A stretch of DNA of 48,908 nucleotides from Candidatus Methylomirabilota bacterium (GTDB lineage: Bacteria > Methylomirabilota > Methylomirabilia > Rokubacteriales > CSP1-6): the NCBI GenBank assembly GCA_036001065.1, contig DASYUQ010000001.1, forward strand, positions 1-48,908, read 5' to 3'. The notes under the pieces are model-generated. The model made no database searches, had not been told where the DNA came from, and saw only the letters and a program-made list of their open reading frames with translations. This document shows positions 32,678-41,010 of the stretch, piece after piece (within the stretch, counting starts at the first letter, position 1; each line of letters opens with the position of its first letter). Both the position numbers and the translations under genes were made by a program.

Positions 32678-33457
32678 CTACAACGGGTACGGCACGAACT
32701 CCTGGGCGATCTCCACCGGCCCCCCGAAGGCCTTCCCCGCCTCGTCGGCGAGGGCCTCGAGCTCGTCGTGGTAGTCGGCCTCGATGTGGGCGAGGATCAG
32801 CCGGCGGACGCCGGCGCGCGCGGCCACTTCGCCGGCCTCCCGGCCCGTCGAGTGCACGCCGAAGCGGCCGCGGTCGCGGTGGGGAAACGTGGCCTCGTGG
32901 ATGAGCGTGTCGGCGCCGCGCGCCAGGACGACGACCCGGTCGCAGGGCGCGGTGTCCGACGAGTAGACGACGCCGCGCCCGCCACCCGACGCGGCGTCCA
33001 CGCGGACGGCGAAGTTGGGCATGGAACCGTGATCGTTGGGCGTGGTGCTCACGCTCAGCGGCCCCAGGACGAACGCCCGTGCCCCCTCCTCGAGCGCGAT
33101 CCCGGCGAGGTCGAGTGGGAACATGCCGGGGCGCTCCCAGAGACGGAAGACGCTCAGCACCTGGCGGAGAGGCTCGACGTGCTCCGGTCGGCAGCGGACG
33201 GTCAGCGGGCGCTGCCGCCCGAGGAGGATCAGGTTCTGCAGGAGGGCGGGGAGGCCATAGGCGTGATCGGGATGGATGTGCGTGATGACGACGTGCGTGA
33301 GCGCGAGCGGGTCCGCCCCCGCGCGCCGGAGCCTGGCCACCGGGCTGCCCCCGCAGTCGACGAGCATGGCGCCCTCGGGCGCGACGAACACCAGCGACGT
33401 CGTGTCACGCGCCGGCGATGGAATCGCGCCCGCGGTGCCCAGGAACGCGAAATGCAC
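32678..33457 (-). CDS. MBL-fold hydrolase, RNase Z-like
   Basis: A 259-aa metallo-beta-lactamase-fold protein with the complete metal motif THIHPDH (residues about 58-64), VDCGGSPVARL, YSSDTAPCD and a late HIEADYH. The order resembles RNase Z/arylsulfatase-like members and small phosphodiesterases; the exotic arm of true RNase Z is not evident. It starts at GTG 33457, directly abutting the stop of the LolA-like gene with no gap, so translation is probably coupled. The substrate could be an RNA end, a cyclic nucleotide or a lactone. Confidence 0.85.
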   Translation of the reverse strand: MHFAFLGTAGAIPSPARDTTSLVFVAPEGAMLVDCGGSPVARLRRAGADPLALTHVVITHIHPDHAYGLPALLQNLILLGRQRPLTVRCRPEHVEPLRQVLSVFRLWERPGMFPLDLAGIALEEGARAFVLGPLSVSTTPNDHGSMPNFAVRVDAASGGGRGVVYSSDTAPCDRVVVLARGADTLIHEATFPHRDRGRFGVHSTGREAGEVAARAGVRRLILAHIEADYHDELEALADEAGKAFGGPVEIAQEFVPYPL

Positions 33458-34210
33458 CTAGCGTCCCCGGCGCAGCGCCTCGGGGTCGAACAGCTCGTCG
33501 GGCAGGTTGGCGTTGACGGCGACGGAGCGGACGATGACCAGCAGCACCATGCGGCCGTCGGCGAAGAGTTCCTGGCGGTAGGGAAAGAAGAGGCCGTCCA
33601 GCAGCGGCCGGTGTTCGGACAGCGTCAGATCGACGAGCCGGACGCCCTTGAGCAGGCGCTCCCGGGTGATGACGCGGATCACGCCGTACTGCTCGTCGAG
33701 CCACACCGCCGGGCTCGCCGGGTCGCTGGGCCCGGCGCCGATGATGGTGACGGGGCGTCCCCGCACGCGCACGGCGTGGCTCACGTCTTCGCGCACGCCC
33801 AGCCCCCTCCACTCGGCCAGCAGATCCGCGGCGCTGCGGCGGAAGGGCGCGAAGAGAGACGTCCGGTCGCGCCCGCCGGTGGTCGGCGTCTGCACCGTCG
33901 TGCCGTCGGGCTGGCGGACCCACGTCCGGTCGTCGACCGTGAGCCGGATTTCCCGCTGGCCGTCGAGCGTCTGCTCGAGCCGCTGGCGCCGCGGGGGCTT
34001 GATGTAGAGTTGCTGCTCGCCCGTCGATTGCGGGTGGCGTCCGTCGGGGTGATAGACGGTGAGCGTCTGGCGGAGGGCGAGGTCGGTCACCGGGGTGCCC
34101 GGGAGGCGGCGGACGTACGCTTCGACAGCGCGGCGCGCGTCGGAGGCGTCGGCCCCCGGCGCCAGCACGGCGGCGAGGGCGAGGAGCAGCGGGCCGAGTG
34201 CGCGGGCCAC
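33458..34210 (-). CDS. LolA-like outer-membrane lipoprotein carrier
   Basis: A 250-aa exported protein with Sec signal ARALGPLLLALAAVLAPGADA, then a beta-rich domain in LolA/outer-membrane-lipoprotein-sorting style: STGEQQLYIKPPRRQRLEQT, REIRLTVDDRTWVRQPDG and PYRQELFADGRMVLLVIVRSV. LolA-type proteins shuttle lipoproteins across the periplasm; the match is by pattern only. GTG 34210 is preferred to TTG 34246 because it gives a normal signal peptide and coincides with the predicted transcription start. Divergent from the Tol-Pal operon, which makes a role in the envelope plausible. Confidence 0.65.
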   Translation of the reverse strand: MARALGPLLLALAAVLAPGADASDARRAVEAYVRRLPGTPVTDLALRQTLTVYHPDGRHPQSTGEQQLYIKPPRRQRLEQTLDGQREIRLTVDDRTWVRQPDGTTVQTPTTGGRDRTSLFAPFRRSAADLLAEWRGLGVREDVSHAVRVRGRPVTIIGAGPSDPASPAVWLDEQYGVIRVITRERLLKGVRLVDLTLSEHRPLLDGLFFPYRQELFADGRMVLLVIVRSVAVNANLPDELFDPEALRRGR

Positions 34211-34216
34211 GGATCG

Positions 34217-34246
34217 GTTATACGGGCGCTGCGCGCGGAAAGTCAA
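34217..34246 (-). promoter_or_regulatory. Strong sigma70-type promoter of the LolA-like gene
   Basis: On the minus strand: TTGACT (34246-34241), 18-bp spacer, TATAAC (34222-34217). The expected start of transcription, about 7 nt on, falls at or next to GTG 34210, so the mRNA may be leaderless. Confidence 0.5.
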
Positions 34247-34295
34247 CGAATGGCGGAGATTTTGGTACTATCGAAGAAACGCATGAGGAGCCGCC

Positions 34296-35015
34296 GTGTC
34301 CCCTACTGATGCCCTGCACACCGGGGTCTTCGAGCTCGTTCTCAGCGCCGGACCGGTTGCCAAGATCGTCCTCACCATCCTGCTGTTCTTCTCGGTGGTG
34401 AGCTGGGCGCTGATCGTCGAGAAGTGGTGGCAGTTCCGGCGCGTGCGCCGCCAGACGCTCGCCTTCCTCAAGCTGTACCGCGAGAGCCGCCGCTCGGCCA
34501 CCGTGCACGCGGCGGTGAAGAAGTACCGGGAGAGCCCGCTGGCGCAGCTCTATGCCGCCGCCTATCAGGAAGTCGGCGGACTGGACGAGCCACTCGAGGA
34601 GCTCGACGAGGGCCGCGGCTCCGAGCGCGTCGAGCTGGCCCAGCGGGCGCTGCGCCGGGCCGCCACCCACGAGATCGCGCGCCTGGAACGCTACCTGCCG
34701 TTCCTGGCGACGACGGCCAGCGCGACACCCTTCATCGGCCTCTTCGGGACCGTGTGGGGCATCATGGCCGCCTTCCATGGGATCGGCCAGCAGGGGTCGG
34801 CGTCGCTCGCCGTCGTCGCGCCCGGCATCTCGGAAGCGCTGATCGCGACGGCGTTCGGCCTGGGGGCGGCTATTCCGGCGGTCATCGCCTACAACTACTT
34901 CGTCAACCGCGTGAAGCACTGGGCCGCCGAGATGGAGGGCTTCACGCTCGATCTGCTGAACGCCCTGATGCGCCCCGTTCCCAAGGTGGCGCGCACCGCC
35001 AAAGATGGCCTTTAA
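34296..35015 (+). CDS. tolQ: TolQ inner-membrane motor protein
   Basis: A 239-aa member of the MotA/TolQ/ExbB family, part of the proton-driven TolQR motor that energises outer-membrane invagination during division. Three membrane segments: AKIVLTILLFFSVVSWALI (about 22-40), TTASATPFIGLFGTVWGIMA (about 143-162, the conserved proton-path Thr/Gly-rich helix) and LIATAFGLGAAIPAVIAYN (about 184-202). GTG 34296 has GAGGAG 6 nt upstream. Its end overlaps the tolR start by 11 nt. First gene of a complete Tol-Pal operon. Confidence 0.95.
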   Translation: MSPTDALHTGVFELVLSAGPVAKIVLTILLFFSVVSWALIVEKWWQFRRVRRQTLAFLKLYRESRRSATVHAAVKKYRESPLAQLYAAAYQEVGGLDEPLEELDEGRGSERVELAQRALRRAATHEIARLERYLPFLATTASATPFIGLFGTVWGIMAAFHGIGQQGSASLAVVAPGISEALIATAFGLGAAIPAVIAYNYFVNRVKHWAAEMEGFTLDLLNALMRPVPKVARTAKDGL

Positions 35016-35433
35016 ACTGGACGACGCCGACGGCTCCCGCCGCATCGGCACCCCGCTGGCCGAGATCAACATCATCCCGCTGGTCGACGTGGTGCTGGTG
35101 CTGCTCCTCATCTTCATGCTCACCGCGCCGATGATGTACCGCGGTATCGACGTGAACCTGCCCCGGGCGGCCTCCAAGCCGACCGCGGTCGAGGAGCGGA
35201 TGGTCCTCACGCTGACCAAGGACCAGGGGCTGTTCCTGAACGAGCGTCGGCTCACGGCGGGCGGGCTGGAGGCGGCGCTCCGCGACGCCTTCAAGAACCG
35301 GAAGGAGAAGACGCTCTACCTCAAGGCGGACGCCGGCCTCTCCTACGGCGCGGTCGTCGAGACCATGGACCGCGTCCGTCGGGCCGGCATCGAGCGGCTC
35401 GGCATGGTGACGGAGCCCGTCCGCGAACGCTGA
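35005..35433 (+). CDS. tolR: TolR (ExbD family)
   Basis: A 142-aa ExbD/TolR protein with one membrane helix, EINIIPLVDVVLVLLLIFML (about residues 16-35), holding the essential proton-carrying Asp in PLVDVVLV. The periplasmic domain follows, with the usual LTLTKDQGLFLNERRL-type strand. It partners TolQ in the motor and passes force to TolA. It starts within the last codons of tolQ (11-nt overlap). Complete. Confidence 0.95.
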   Translation: MAFKLDDADGSRRIGTPLAEINIIPLVDVVLVLLLIFMLTAPMMYRGIDVNLPRAASKPTAVEERMVLTLTKDQGLFLNERRLTAGGLEAALRDAFKNRKEKTLYLKADAGLSYGAVVETMDRVRRAGIERLGMVTEPVRER

Positions 35434-35434
35434 G

Positions 35435-36250
35435 ATGTCCACGGCGGCGATGACGCTCCGGTGGCGCCCGCGACACGGCCCTGCGCTTCGACGCGGGCCG
35501 GTGCCCTTCCTGCCCCTGGCATTGTCGGCCAGCGCGCATGTGGCGCTGATCGTCGCCATGATCGTGGGCGCCGCCGCCTGGCGCGCGGCCCAGCCGAAGA
35601 CCTACGTGGTGAACCTGGTACCGGCGATCGCCACGGTCGGCGCCCCGCAGGGGCGCCCCACCCCGGACCTGCCCCCGCGCGCCGCGGAGCTACCGCCGGC
35701 GAAGCCGGCGCCCAAAGAGCTGCCGGCGCCGAAGGATCTCCCGCCGCCGACGCGCGAAGCGGCGCTGCCCGAGCGCGCGCTCCCCTCGCGAGCGCCGGCC
35801 CTGCCGCGACCGGGCGACAAGGAGCTGCCGACGGTGGCGAGCGCGCCCACCCCGCGCGTGTCGCCCACGCCCACGGCGGCCGCGCCACCGCCCCCTCCCG
35901 CGCCGCCCCTGGGCCAGCCTTCCGGTTCGCCGCAGGGCGCGGGGACGGTCACGCTGAACGTGTCGGACTTTCCCTTCGCGTACTACATCCAGATCATCGG
36001 ACGCAAAATCCAGGAGCAGTGGGAGGGCCGCGCGCTTCCGGGCCGGCAGCCGGAAGTCATCTTCGAGATCGCGCGCAACGGCCAGATCCGCCGGCTCGCT
36101 GTCGGCCGGAGCTCCGGCAACCCCGCTTACGACCAGATCGCGCTCCGGGCGATCGCTGACGCCAATCCGTTTCCGGAGCTCCCCAAGGAATTCACGAAGC
36201 CCACGCTCACCGTGGGTCTGCAGTTCGTTTACGATCCCCGCACGAGGTAA
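35435..36250 (+). CDS. tolA: TolA/TonB-type energy transducer
   Basis: A 271-aa protein with an N-terminal membrane anchor (ALSASAHVALIVAMIVGAA, about residues 29-47, with the conserved S-x-x-x-H), a long Pro/Ala-rich periplasmic arm (about 65-170), and a C-terminal TonB/TolA domain (YYIQIIGRKIQEQWEG...RSSGNPAYDQIALRAI). It bridges the TolQR motor to TolB and Pal. The arm is proline-rich, closer to TonB than to the helical arm of enterobacterial TolA. Starts 1 nt after the tolR stop. Confidence 0.9.
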   Translation: MSTAAMTLRWRPRHGPALRRGPVPFLPLALSASAHVALIVAMIVGAAAWRAAQPKTYVVNLVPAIATVGAPQGRPTPDLPPRAAELPPAKPAPKELPAPKDLPPPTREAALPERALPSRAPALPRPGDKELPTVASAPTPRVSPTPTAAAPPPPPAPPLGQPSGSPQGAGTVTLNVSDFPFAYYIQIIGRKIQEQWEGRALPGRQPEVIFEIARNGQIRRLAVGRSSGNPAYDQIALRAIADANPFPELPKEFTKPTLTVGLQFVYDPRTR

Positions 36251-36256
36251 TTTCAC

Positions 36257-37585
36257 GTGAGACGACCGCTCAGCGCTCTCGTTCTCGGCCTCTTGGTCGT
36301 GACGCTCATCGCGCCGGGGGGCTCGCCGCCGGCTTCCCGCGCGCAGGGCGTGGACGTCTACATCAACGTCACCGGGGGGGGCGCCAAGAAGCTGAACATC
36401 GCGATCCCCGAGTTCAGCGTCGTGGCCGGCACCGACGCGGGCGGCGTGGCCAAGCTGCTCGCCACCGTGGCGGGCCAGGACCTCGCCTTCTCCCAGCTCT
36501 TCAGCGTCGTGGCGGCCACCGGCTCGATCCCGCCCAACGATCCCGCCGCGCTCCGGCAATCGTGGACGGAGTTCGCCGCGGCCGGCGCCCACGCCGGCGT
36601 GCACGGTCTGCTGGCCATCCGGGGCGCCCGGCTCGAAGCCGAGATGCGGCTCTACGATCTGACCACGCCCGAGCAGAAGCTCATCGGCACCAAGACGTTC
36701 GAGATGCCGTCGGACCAGGCGCGGCGGCTGGCCCACAAGATCGCCGACGAGATCGCGCTCCAGTTCACCGGTGAGCGGGGGATCGCAGACACGAAGATCG
36801 CGTACGTCGTCGGGCCGCGGGGCGCCAAGGAGATCATGGTCACCGACTACGACGGGTTCGGGCCGCGCCCGGTCACCCGGAACGGCTCCATCAATCTGAT
36901 GCCGGTCTGGAGCCCCGACGCCCGATCACTGGCGTATCTCTCGTACAAGAACGGTTACCCCGACCTGTTCCGCGCCTTCCCGTTCGAGCGCCGGCCGGAG
37001 CAGACGCTGGCCGCCTTCATCGGGATCAACTCCTCGCCGGCCTGGAGCCCGGACGGGCGCTCGCTCGCGCTGACACTTTCGAAGGACGGCAACCCCGAGA
37101 TCTACGTGCTCATCCTCGCCACCGGCGTGTTCCGGCGCCTGACGCGTCACGCCGGCATCGACACCGACCCCACCTGGTCGCCCACCGGACGCGAGATCGC
37201 GTTCGTTTCCGACCGAGCGGGAAGTCCGAGCGTCTTCGTCATGGACCCGGAGGGCGCCAACCAGCGGCAGCTCACCACCGGCGGCTATCACACGCAGCCG
37301 CGCTGGTCGCCCAAAGGCGACACGATCGCCTTCACCTCTCGGCAAGTGACTCACGACCTCTGGGCGATCAGCCCCGACGGCTCCAACGTGCGGCGGCTCA
37401 CCGCCGGCCCCGGAGACAACCAGGGTTCGTCGTGGGCGCCCAACGGGCGCCATCTCGCCTTCCAGTCGAACCGCCTGGGCGCCTGGCACATCTACGCGAT
37501 GCTCGCCGACGGCTCCGAGCAGACGCCGGTCACCCGCAGTCCGGGAGAGCAGACAAGCCCCTCCTGGTCCTCGCGGCTACCGTGA
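36257..37585 (+). CDS. tolB: TolB periplasmic beta-propeller
   Basis: A 442-aa protein. Signal peptide RRPLSALVLGLLVVTLIAPG, then the N-terminal TolB domain (KKLNIAIPEFSVV), then WD40-like PD40 blades: PVWSPDARSLAYLSYKNG, PAWSPDGRSLALTLSKDG, PTWSPTGREIAFVSDRAG and PRWSPKGDTIAFTSRQ. TolB docks between TolA and Pal in the periplasm. GTG 36257 starts 6 nt after the tolA stop. Normal length; complete. Confidence 0.95.
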   Translation: MRRPLSALVLGLLVVTLIAPGGSPPASRAQGVDVYINVTGGGAKKLNIAIPEFSVVAGTDAGGVAKLLATVAGQDLAFSQLFSVVAATGSIPPNDPAALRQSWTEFAAAGAHAGVHGLLAIRGARLEAEMRLYDLTTPEQKLIGTKTFEMPSDQARRLAHKIADEIALQFTGERGIADTKIAYVVGPRGAKEIMVTDYDGFGPRPVTRNGSINLMPVWSPDARSLAYLSYKNGYPDLFRAFPFERRPEQTLAAFIGINSSPAWSPDGRSLALTLSKDGNPEIYVLILATGVFRRLTRHAGIDTDPTWSPTGREIAFVSDRAGSPSVFVMDPEGANQRQLTTGGYHTQPRWSPKGDTIAFTSRQVTHDLWAISPDGSNVRRLTAGPGDNQGSSWAPNGRHLAFQSNRLGAWHIYAMLADGSEQTPVTRSPGEQTSPSWSSRLP

Positions 37586-37643
37586 TACGATGAGGCGTTG
37601 CTCCTGTCTGCCGTCCTATCGCGAAGCGGAAAAAGGAGGAGTC

Positions 37644-38249
37644 ATGCTAAGCCGTCGTTGGAGTGGCATGGTCGTGTCGCTCCTGGTGCTTTCGGTGGTC
37701 CTGGCCGGCTGCGCCAAGCGTCCCGCGACGACTCAGGCGTCGGCACCGGCGCCCGCCGGAGCTGCTGCCGGAAGCGCGCCCAGCGGCACGAGTAGCGGCG
37801 CCGGCGCGGCCGGCCCCGTGGCTCAGAGCGGCCCGAGCGCCGGGACCCAGCCGAGCGGACCCGCCGCCGCGGCCCCCGCGTCCCGGCCCGCGCCCAAGGA
37901 GTTCACCGCGATCCCCGATCTCAGGGACATCAACTTCGACTTCGACAAGTATGACGTCCGGCCCGGCGACGCGAAGATTCTCGACGCCAACGCGGCCTGG
38001 CTGAAGAGCAACCAGGGCTATCTGGTCTTGATCGAGGGCCACTGCGACGAGCGCGGCACCAACGAGTACAACCTCGCCCTCGGCGAGCGCCGCGCCAAGG
38101 CGGCCATGAACTATCTGGTCTCTCAGGGTGTGCCGGCCAGCCGGATCACGATCATCAGCTACGGAGAGGAGCGGCCGCTCTGCACGGAGCACAGCGAAGG
38201 GTGCTGGGCCAAGAATCGGCGCGACCATTTCCTCGTCAAGCCCCGCTGA
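37644..38249 (+). CDS. pal: Pal peptidoglycan-associated lipoprotein
   Basis: A 201-aa outer-membrane lipoprotein. Lipobox VVLAGC (Cys near residue 22), then an Ala/Pro/Gly/Ser linker of about 70 residues, and a C-terminal OmpA-like domain binding diaminopimelate in peptidoglycan: NFDFDKYDVRPGDAKILD and HCDERGTNEYNLALGERRA, with the conserved Asp and Arg. ATG 37644 has AAAGGAGG 4 nt upstream. The 58-bp gap after tolB is the largest in the operon. Confidence 0.95.
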   Translation: MLSRRWSGMVVSLLVLSVVLAGCAKRPATTQASAPAPAGAAAGSAPSGTSSGAGAAGPVAQSGPSAGTQPSGPAAAAPASRPAPKEFTAIPDLRDINFDFDKYDVRPGDAKILDANAAWLKSNQGYLVLIEGHCDERGTNEYNLALGERRAKAAMNYLVSQGVPASRITIISYGEERPLCTEHSEGCWAKNRRDHFLVKPR

Positions 38250-38263
38250 GAGCCATCCCCACG

Positions 38264-39157
38264 ATGGTGAGGCGGGCGCTCTACCTCGTCGCTGTCCTGC
38301 TGCTTTCCGGCGGTTGCGCGAGTGTGGCCGAGGTCACCGGCACCGCGACGCAGGACGACCTCGTCCAGCTGCGCGCTGACGTCGCCGCGCTCCAAAACTC
38401 CATCCGCCAGATCAAGACCCAGGTCGACACGCTGGCCCCGCAGGCGGAGGGGCGGCAGCGCGACGCGGAGAACGAGCGGCAGGCAGCCGGGCTGAGGCAG
38501 CGGCTCGACGGACTGGCGACGACGCTCACGACGCTGTCGACGCGCCTCGACGATCTGAGCGCCCGGATCGAGGCGTTGAGCCGCCAGCCCCGCGGCGCCA
38601 CCTCGCCGCCCGCGCCTGGCGCATCTCCGACGGCGACGCCACCGCCCGCGTCGGCACCCCCCGCTGTGTCGACGGCGCGACCGGCACCACCGTCACCCAC
38701 GCCGCCGGCCGGCGCCCGATCGGCCACGGGCGCCGTCCAGCCACAGGATCTCTACCAGGCGGCGTACATCGACTTCAGCCGGGGCAGCTACGCCCTCGCC
38801 ATCACCGGGTTCCGGGAGTTCCTGCGGCGCCACCCCGACCATGAGCTGGCCGCCGGCGCACAGTACTGGATCGGCGAGGCGCAACTGGGCCTGGCCCGCG
38901 GCTACGCCGACGCGGGCCAGACGGAGGAGACGACCAAGGCCCTGCAGCAAGCGGTGCAGGAGTTCAGGAAGGTGCTGGCGAATTATCCGCGGGGCGACAA
39001 GGCGCCCGCGGCGCTCTACAAGGAAGCGATCACGCTCATCGAGCTCAAGCAGCCCACGCTGGCCCAGGCGCGCCTGCAGTACCTCGTCGACAATTTCCCC
39101 CAGGCCGAGGAGACCCCGCTGGCGAGGGAACGACTCGCTGCGCTCAAGGAGCGCTGA
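38264..39157 (+). CDS. cpoB: CpoB/YbgF Tol-Pal coordinator
   Basis: A 297-aa protein with a short signal ending in lipobox-like LLSGGC, so probably a lipoprotein, unlike E. coli CpoB. An N-terminal coiled coil follows (DDLVQLRADVAALQNSIRQI through SARIEALSRQ), then a Pro/Thr/Ala-rich linker and TPR repeats (YQAAYIDFSRGSYALAITGF, GAQYWIGEAQLGLA, AALYKEAITLIELKQ). Coordinates peptidoglycan synthesis with Tol-driven constriction. Last gene of the operon; a hairpin follows. Confidence 0.92.
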   Translation: MVRRALYLVAVLLLSGGCASVAEVTGTATQDDLVQLRADVAALQNSIRQIKTQVDTLAPQAEGRQRDAENERQAAGLRQRLDGLATTLTTLSTRLDDLSARIEALSRQPRGATSPPAPGASPTATPPPASAPPAVSTARPAPPSPTPPAGARSATGAVQPQDLYQAAYIDFSRGSYALAITGFREFLRRHPDHELAAGAQYWIGEAQLGLARGYADAGQTEETTKALQQAVQEFRKVLANYPRGDKAPAALYKEAITLIELKQPTLAQARLQYLVDNFPQAEETPLARERLAALKER

Positions 39158-39175
39158 GGCGAGACGCTAGCTCAT

Positions 39176-39202
39176 CGGAGGGGGCCTCGACGGCCCCCTC
39201 CG
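39176..39202 (+). terminator. Hairpin at the end of the Tol-Pal operon
   Basis: CGGAGGGGGCC, loop TCGAC, GGCCCCCTCCG: an 11-bp perfect stem just past cpoB, without a real U-tract (GCGGTGTTT). 39175-39195 recurs exactly at 44732-44752. Confidence 0.6.
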
Positions 39203-39226
39203 AGCGGTGTTTACTCCGACGCGCAC

Positions 39227-39712
39227 CTATTCCAGGCCGAAGACCCAGACGACGGCCATATCCTGCTCGGCAGGCGCGTACACCATGACCGTGCCGCCCG
39301 GGTACTCCGTCCTCGCCGACCTGACGATGACCGCCGCCTCGGGCACCGGAGGCGAAGACAAGGCCTGCCAGAGCGTCAGTGAAACCAGGACCGCCGCGGC
39401 CAGCGCGCCGCCGAACGCCAGGCGTGGCCGCCACCGGAGCCGGCAGGATGGCCACGCGGCAGGCGCCGGGGCGGCGCGGCGGTCGGCGTCGAGCCCCCGC
39501 GCCACGCCCGCCCAGAAGCCGGTCCAGTCCGGGGCGGGAGGCGTCGGGACAGCGCCGCGCAGGAGGGTCCGGAGGCGACGCAACTCGTCGGCCTCGTGCC
39601 GGCACCGGGCGCACTCCGAGAGGTGAGCGGCCGTCGAGCGCGCCTGTCGGTCGCCCAGAGCGCCGTCGAGCCAGGCGCCGATGCGCCGTCGCGTCCGGTA
39701 GTGGATCAGCAC
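39227..39712 (-). CDS. Anti-sigma-factor-like zinc-finger membrane protein
   Basis: A 161-aa protein. The N-terminus has the zf-HC2 / anti-sigma zinc motif HLSECARCRHE (H-x3-C-x2-C) with the preceding Gly-Ala-x-L-D-G. One membrane helix (LAFGGALAAAVLVSLTLW, about residues 99-116) leads to a short periplasmic domain ending VVWVFGLE. This is the layout of an anti-sigma factor for an ECF sigma factor, but no sigma gene lies next to it; it may be an orphan regulator. GTG 39712 without a clear ribosome site. Convergent with cpoB. Confidence 0.75.
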   Translation of the reverse strand: MLIHYRTRRRIGAWLDGALGDRQARSTAAHLSECARCRHEADELRRLRTLLRGAVPTPPAPDWTGFWAGVARGLDADRRAAPAPAAWPSCRLRWRPRLAFGGALAAAVLVSLTLWQALSSPPVPEAAVIVRSARTEYPGGTVMVYAPAEQDMAVVWVFGLE

Positions 39713-39717
39713 ACCCG

Positions 39718-39747
39718 TTGGACGGACGAACCACCCATCTGTATTCT
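39718..39747 (+). promoter_or_regulatory. Possible promoter of the alpha/beta hydrolase gene
   Basis: TTGGAC (39718-39723), 18-bp spacer, TATTCT (39742-39747). Transcription would begin about 3 nt before ATG 39757, so the mRNA would be almost leaderless. Modest match. Confidence 0.3.
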
Positions 39748-39756
39748 CTGCTGCGT

Positions 39757-40437
39757 ATGATACCCGAGCGGGCGGTGACCCTCGCGGCCAGCGACGGCGC
39801 GGCCCTCGAGGCCCGCCTTGGCCTGCCCGCCGCTCCGTCGGGCGGGATCGTGATCTGCCACCCCCATCCCCTCTACGGCGGTGACATGGACAACCCCGTG
39901 GTCGTCCGCGTCGTCGAAGTCTGCGGGGAGCTCGGTTTCGCGACCCTGCGCTTCAACTTCCGGGGCGTGGGCCGCTCCACAGGGATCCACGGCGGGGGAC
40001 GGGACGAGCAGCGCGACATCGAGGCGGCCGTGACCTCTCTCCGCGAGGCCACCGGCGCCGGCCTTCCACTGGCGCTCGCCGGGTACTCCTTCGGCGCCAC
40101 CGTCGCCGCCCAGGTCGTGGCCCGGCAGGACGCGGACGCGGCGGTCACCGGGCTGGCGCTGATCGCCCCCCCGGTCGCCGTCATGGGCGACGCGCCCTTC
40201 CTGGCGCTGGCGGCCATCGACGTGCCCCTGCTCATCGTCGCCGGCAGCCGTGACGAGTACTGCCCGCGCGACGCGCTCGAGGCGCTCCGGCGGAGCCTGC
40301 CGCGCGCCGCCTTCACCGTCATCGACGGCGCGAACCATTTCTTCTTCGGCAAGCTCTTCCCCCTGGGCGAGGCGGTGGCGGGCTGGGCTCGCCGGCTAGA
40401 AGCGCGGCAGGCGAGCCGGCGTGGCGGTGCCGGCTGA
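39757..40437 (+). CDS. Alpha/beta hydrolase
   Basis: A 226-aa cytoplasmic alpha/beta hydrolase close to the short dienelactone-hydrolase/YdeN-type group: ICHPHPLYGGDMDN (oxyanion strand), LRFNFRGVGRSTGIH, the nucleophile elbow LAGYSFGATVA (Ser in G-Y-S-F-G), an acid in GSRDEYCP and the His in DGANHFFFG. The catalytic triad is complete. Substrate unknown. The last 42 bp overlap the 3' end of the convergent DUF502 gene. Confidence 0.87.
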   Translation: MIPERAVTLAASDGAALEARLGLPAAPSGGIVICHPHPLYGGDMDNPVVVRVVEVCGELGFATLRFNFRGVGRSTGIHGGGRDEQRDIEAAVTSLREATGAGLPLALAGYSFGATVAAQVVARQDADAAVTGLALIAPPVAVMGDAPFLALAAIDVPLLIVAGSRDEYCPRDALEALRRSLPRAAFTVIDGANHFFFGKLFPLGEAVAGWARRLEARQASRRGGAG

Positions 40438-41001
40438 GAGGATGATCCGGATGCCTTCCTCGACGGTCAGCCCGGTCGGCATGACGTCGGCGCGCGGGAC
40501 CAGCACGACGTCGCCCAGATACAGGTTGTTGGTGGGAACGAAGGTGGTCACCATCTCCACCTTGCCGGTCGGCGTATCGACCATGACCTCGCTGGTCACG
40601 AACCCGAAGGCGTACCCGCCTTCACGGGGATGCTGGACGAGGACCACCGCCTTGAAGGCGCTGCGGCGCTCGGGCGAGAAGGCGTCCACCAGCGTCTTGA
40701 CCGATGGGTAGAGCCGGCCGAAGACCGGGACCTTGAGGAGCAGCAGCTCCCCCCAGGCCAGCACGCGCCGGCCGGCGACGTTCCGGGCGATGATGCCCAT
40801 CAAGAGAATCACGACCACCGCGGTGAGGAAGCCCAGCCCCCGCACGGGATGGCCGAAGATGCGCTCGTACATCGGCGTGAAGATGTCGTCGATCCCGCTC
40901 CAGAAGACCCACAGGAGCCAGGCGGTGGCCACCGCGGGCACGGTCACGAAGAAGCCGGTGATGAGCCGGCCCTTCAACCAGTTCCGCACGCCGGTAGACA
41001 T
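40396..41001 (-). CDS. DUF502 membrane protein
   Basis: A 201-aa inner-membrane protein of the DUF502 family. Two membrane helices: LITGFFVTVPAVATAWLLWVF (about 13-33) and GLGFLTAVVVILLMGIIARN (about 55-74). The conserved VPVFGRLYPSVKTLVDAFSP and TTFVPTNNLYLGDVVLVPR follow, which are diagnostic. Function unknown. ATG 41001 lies only 9 bp from the divergent SDR start at 41011, so both promoters must lie inside the opposite gene. Confidence 0.88.
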   Translation of the reverse strand: MSTGVRNWLKGRLITGFFVTVPAVATAWLLWVFWSGIDDIFTPMYERIFGHPVRGLGFLTAVVVILLMGIIARNVAGRRVLAWGELLLLKVPVFGRLYPSVKTLVDAFSPERRSAFKAVVLVQHPREGGYAFGFVTSEVMVDTPTGKVEMVTTFVPTNNLYLGDVVLVPRADVMPTGLTVEEGIRIILSAGTATPARLPRF

Positions 41002-41010
41002 GACAAATCG

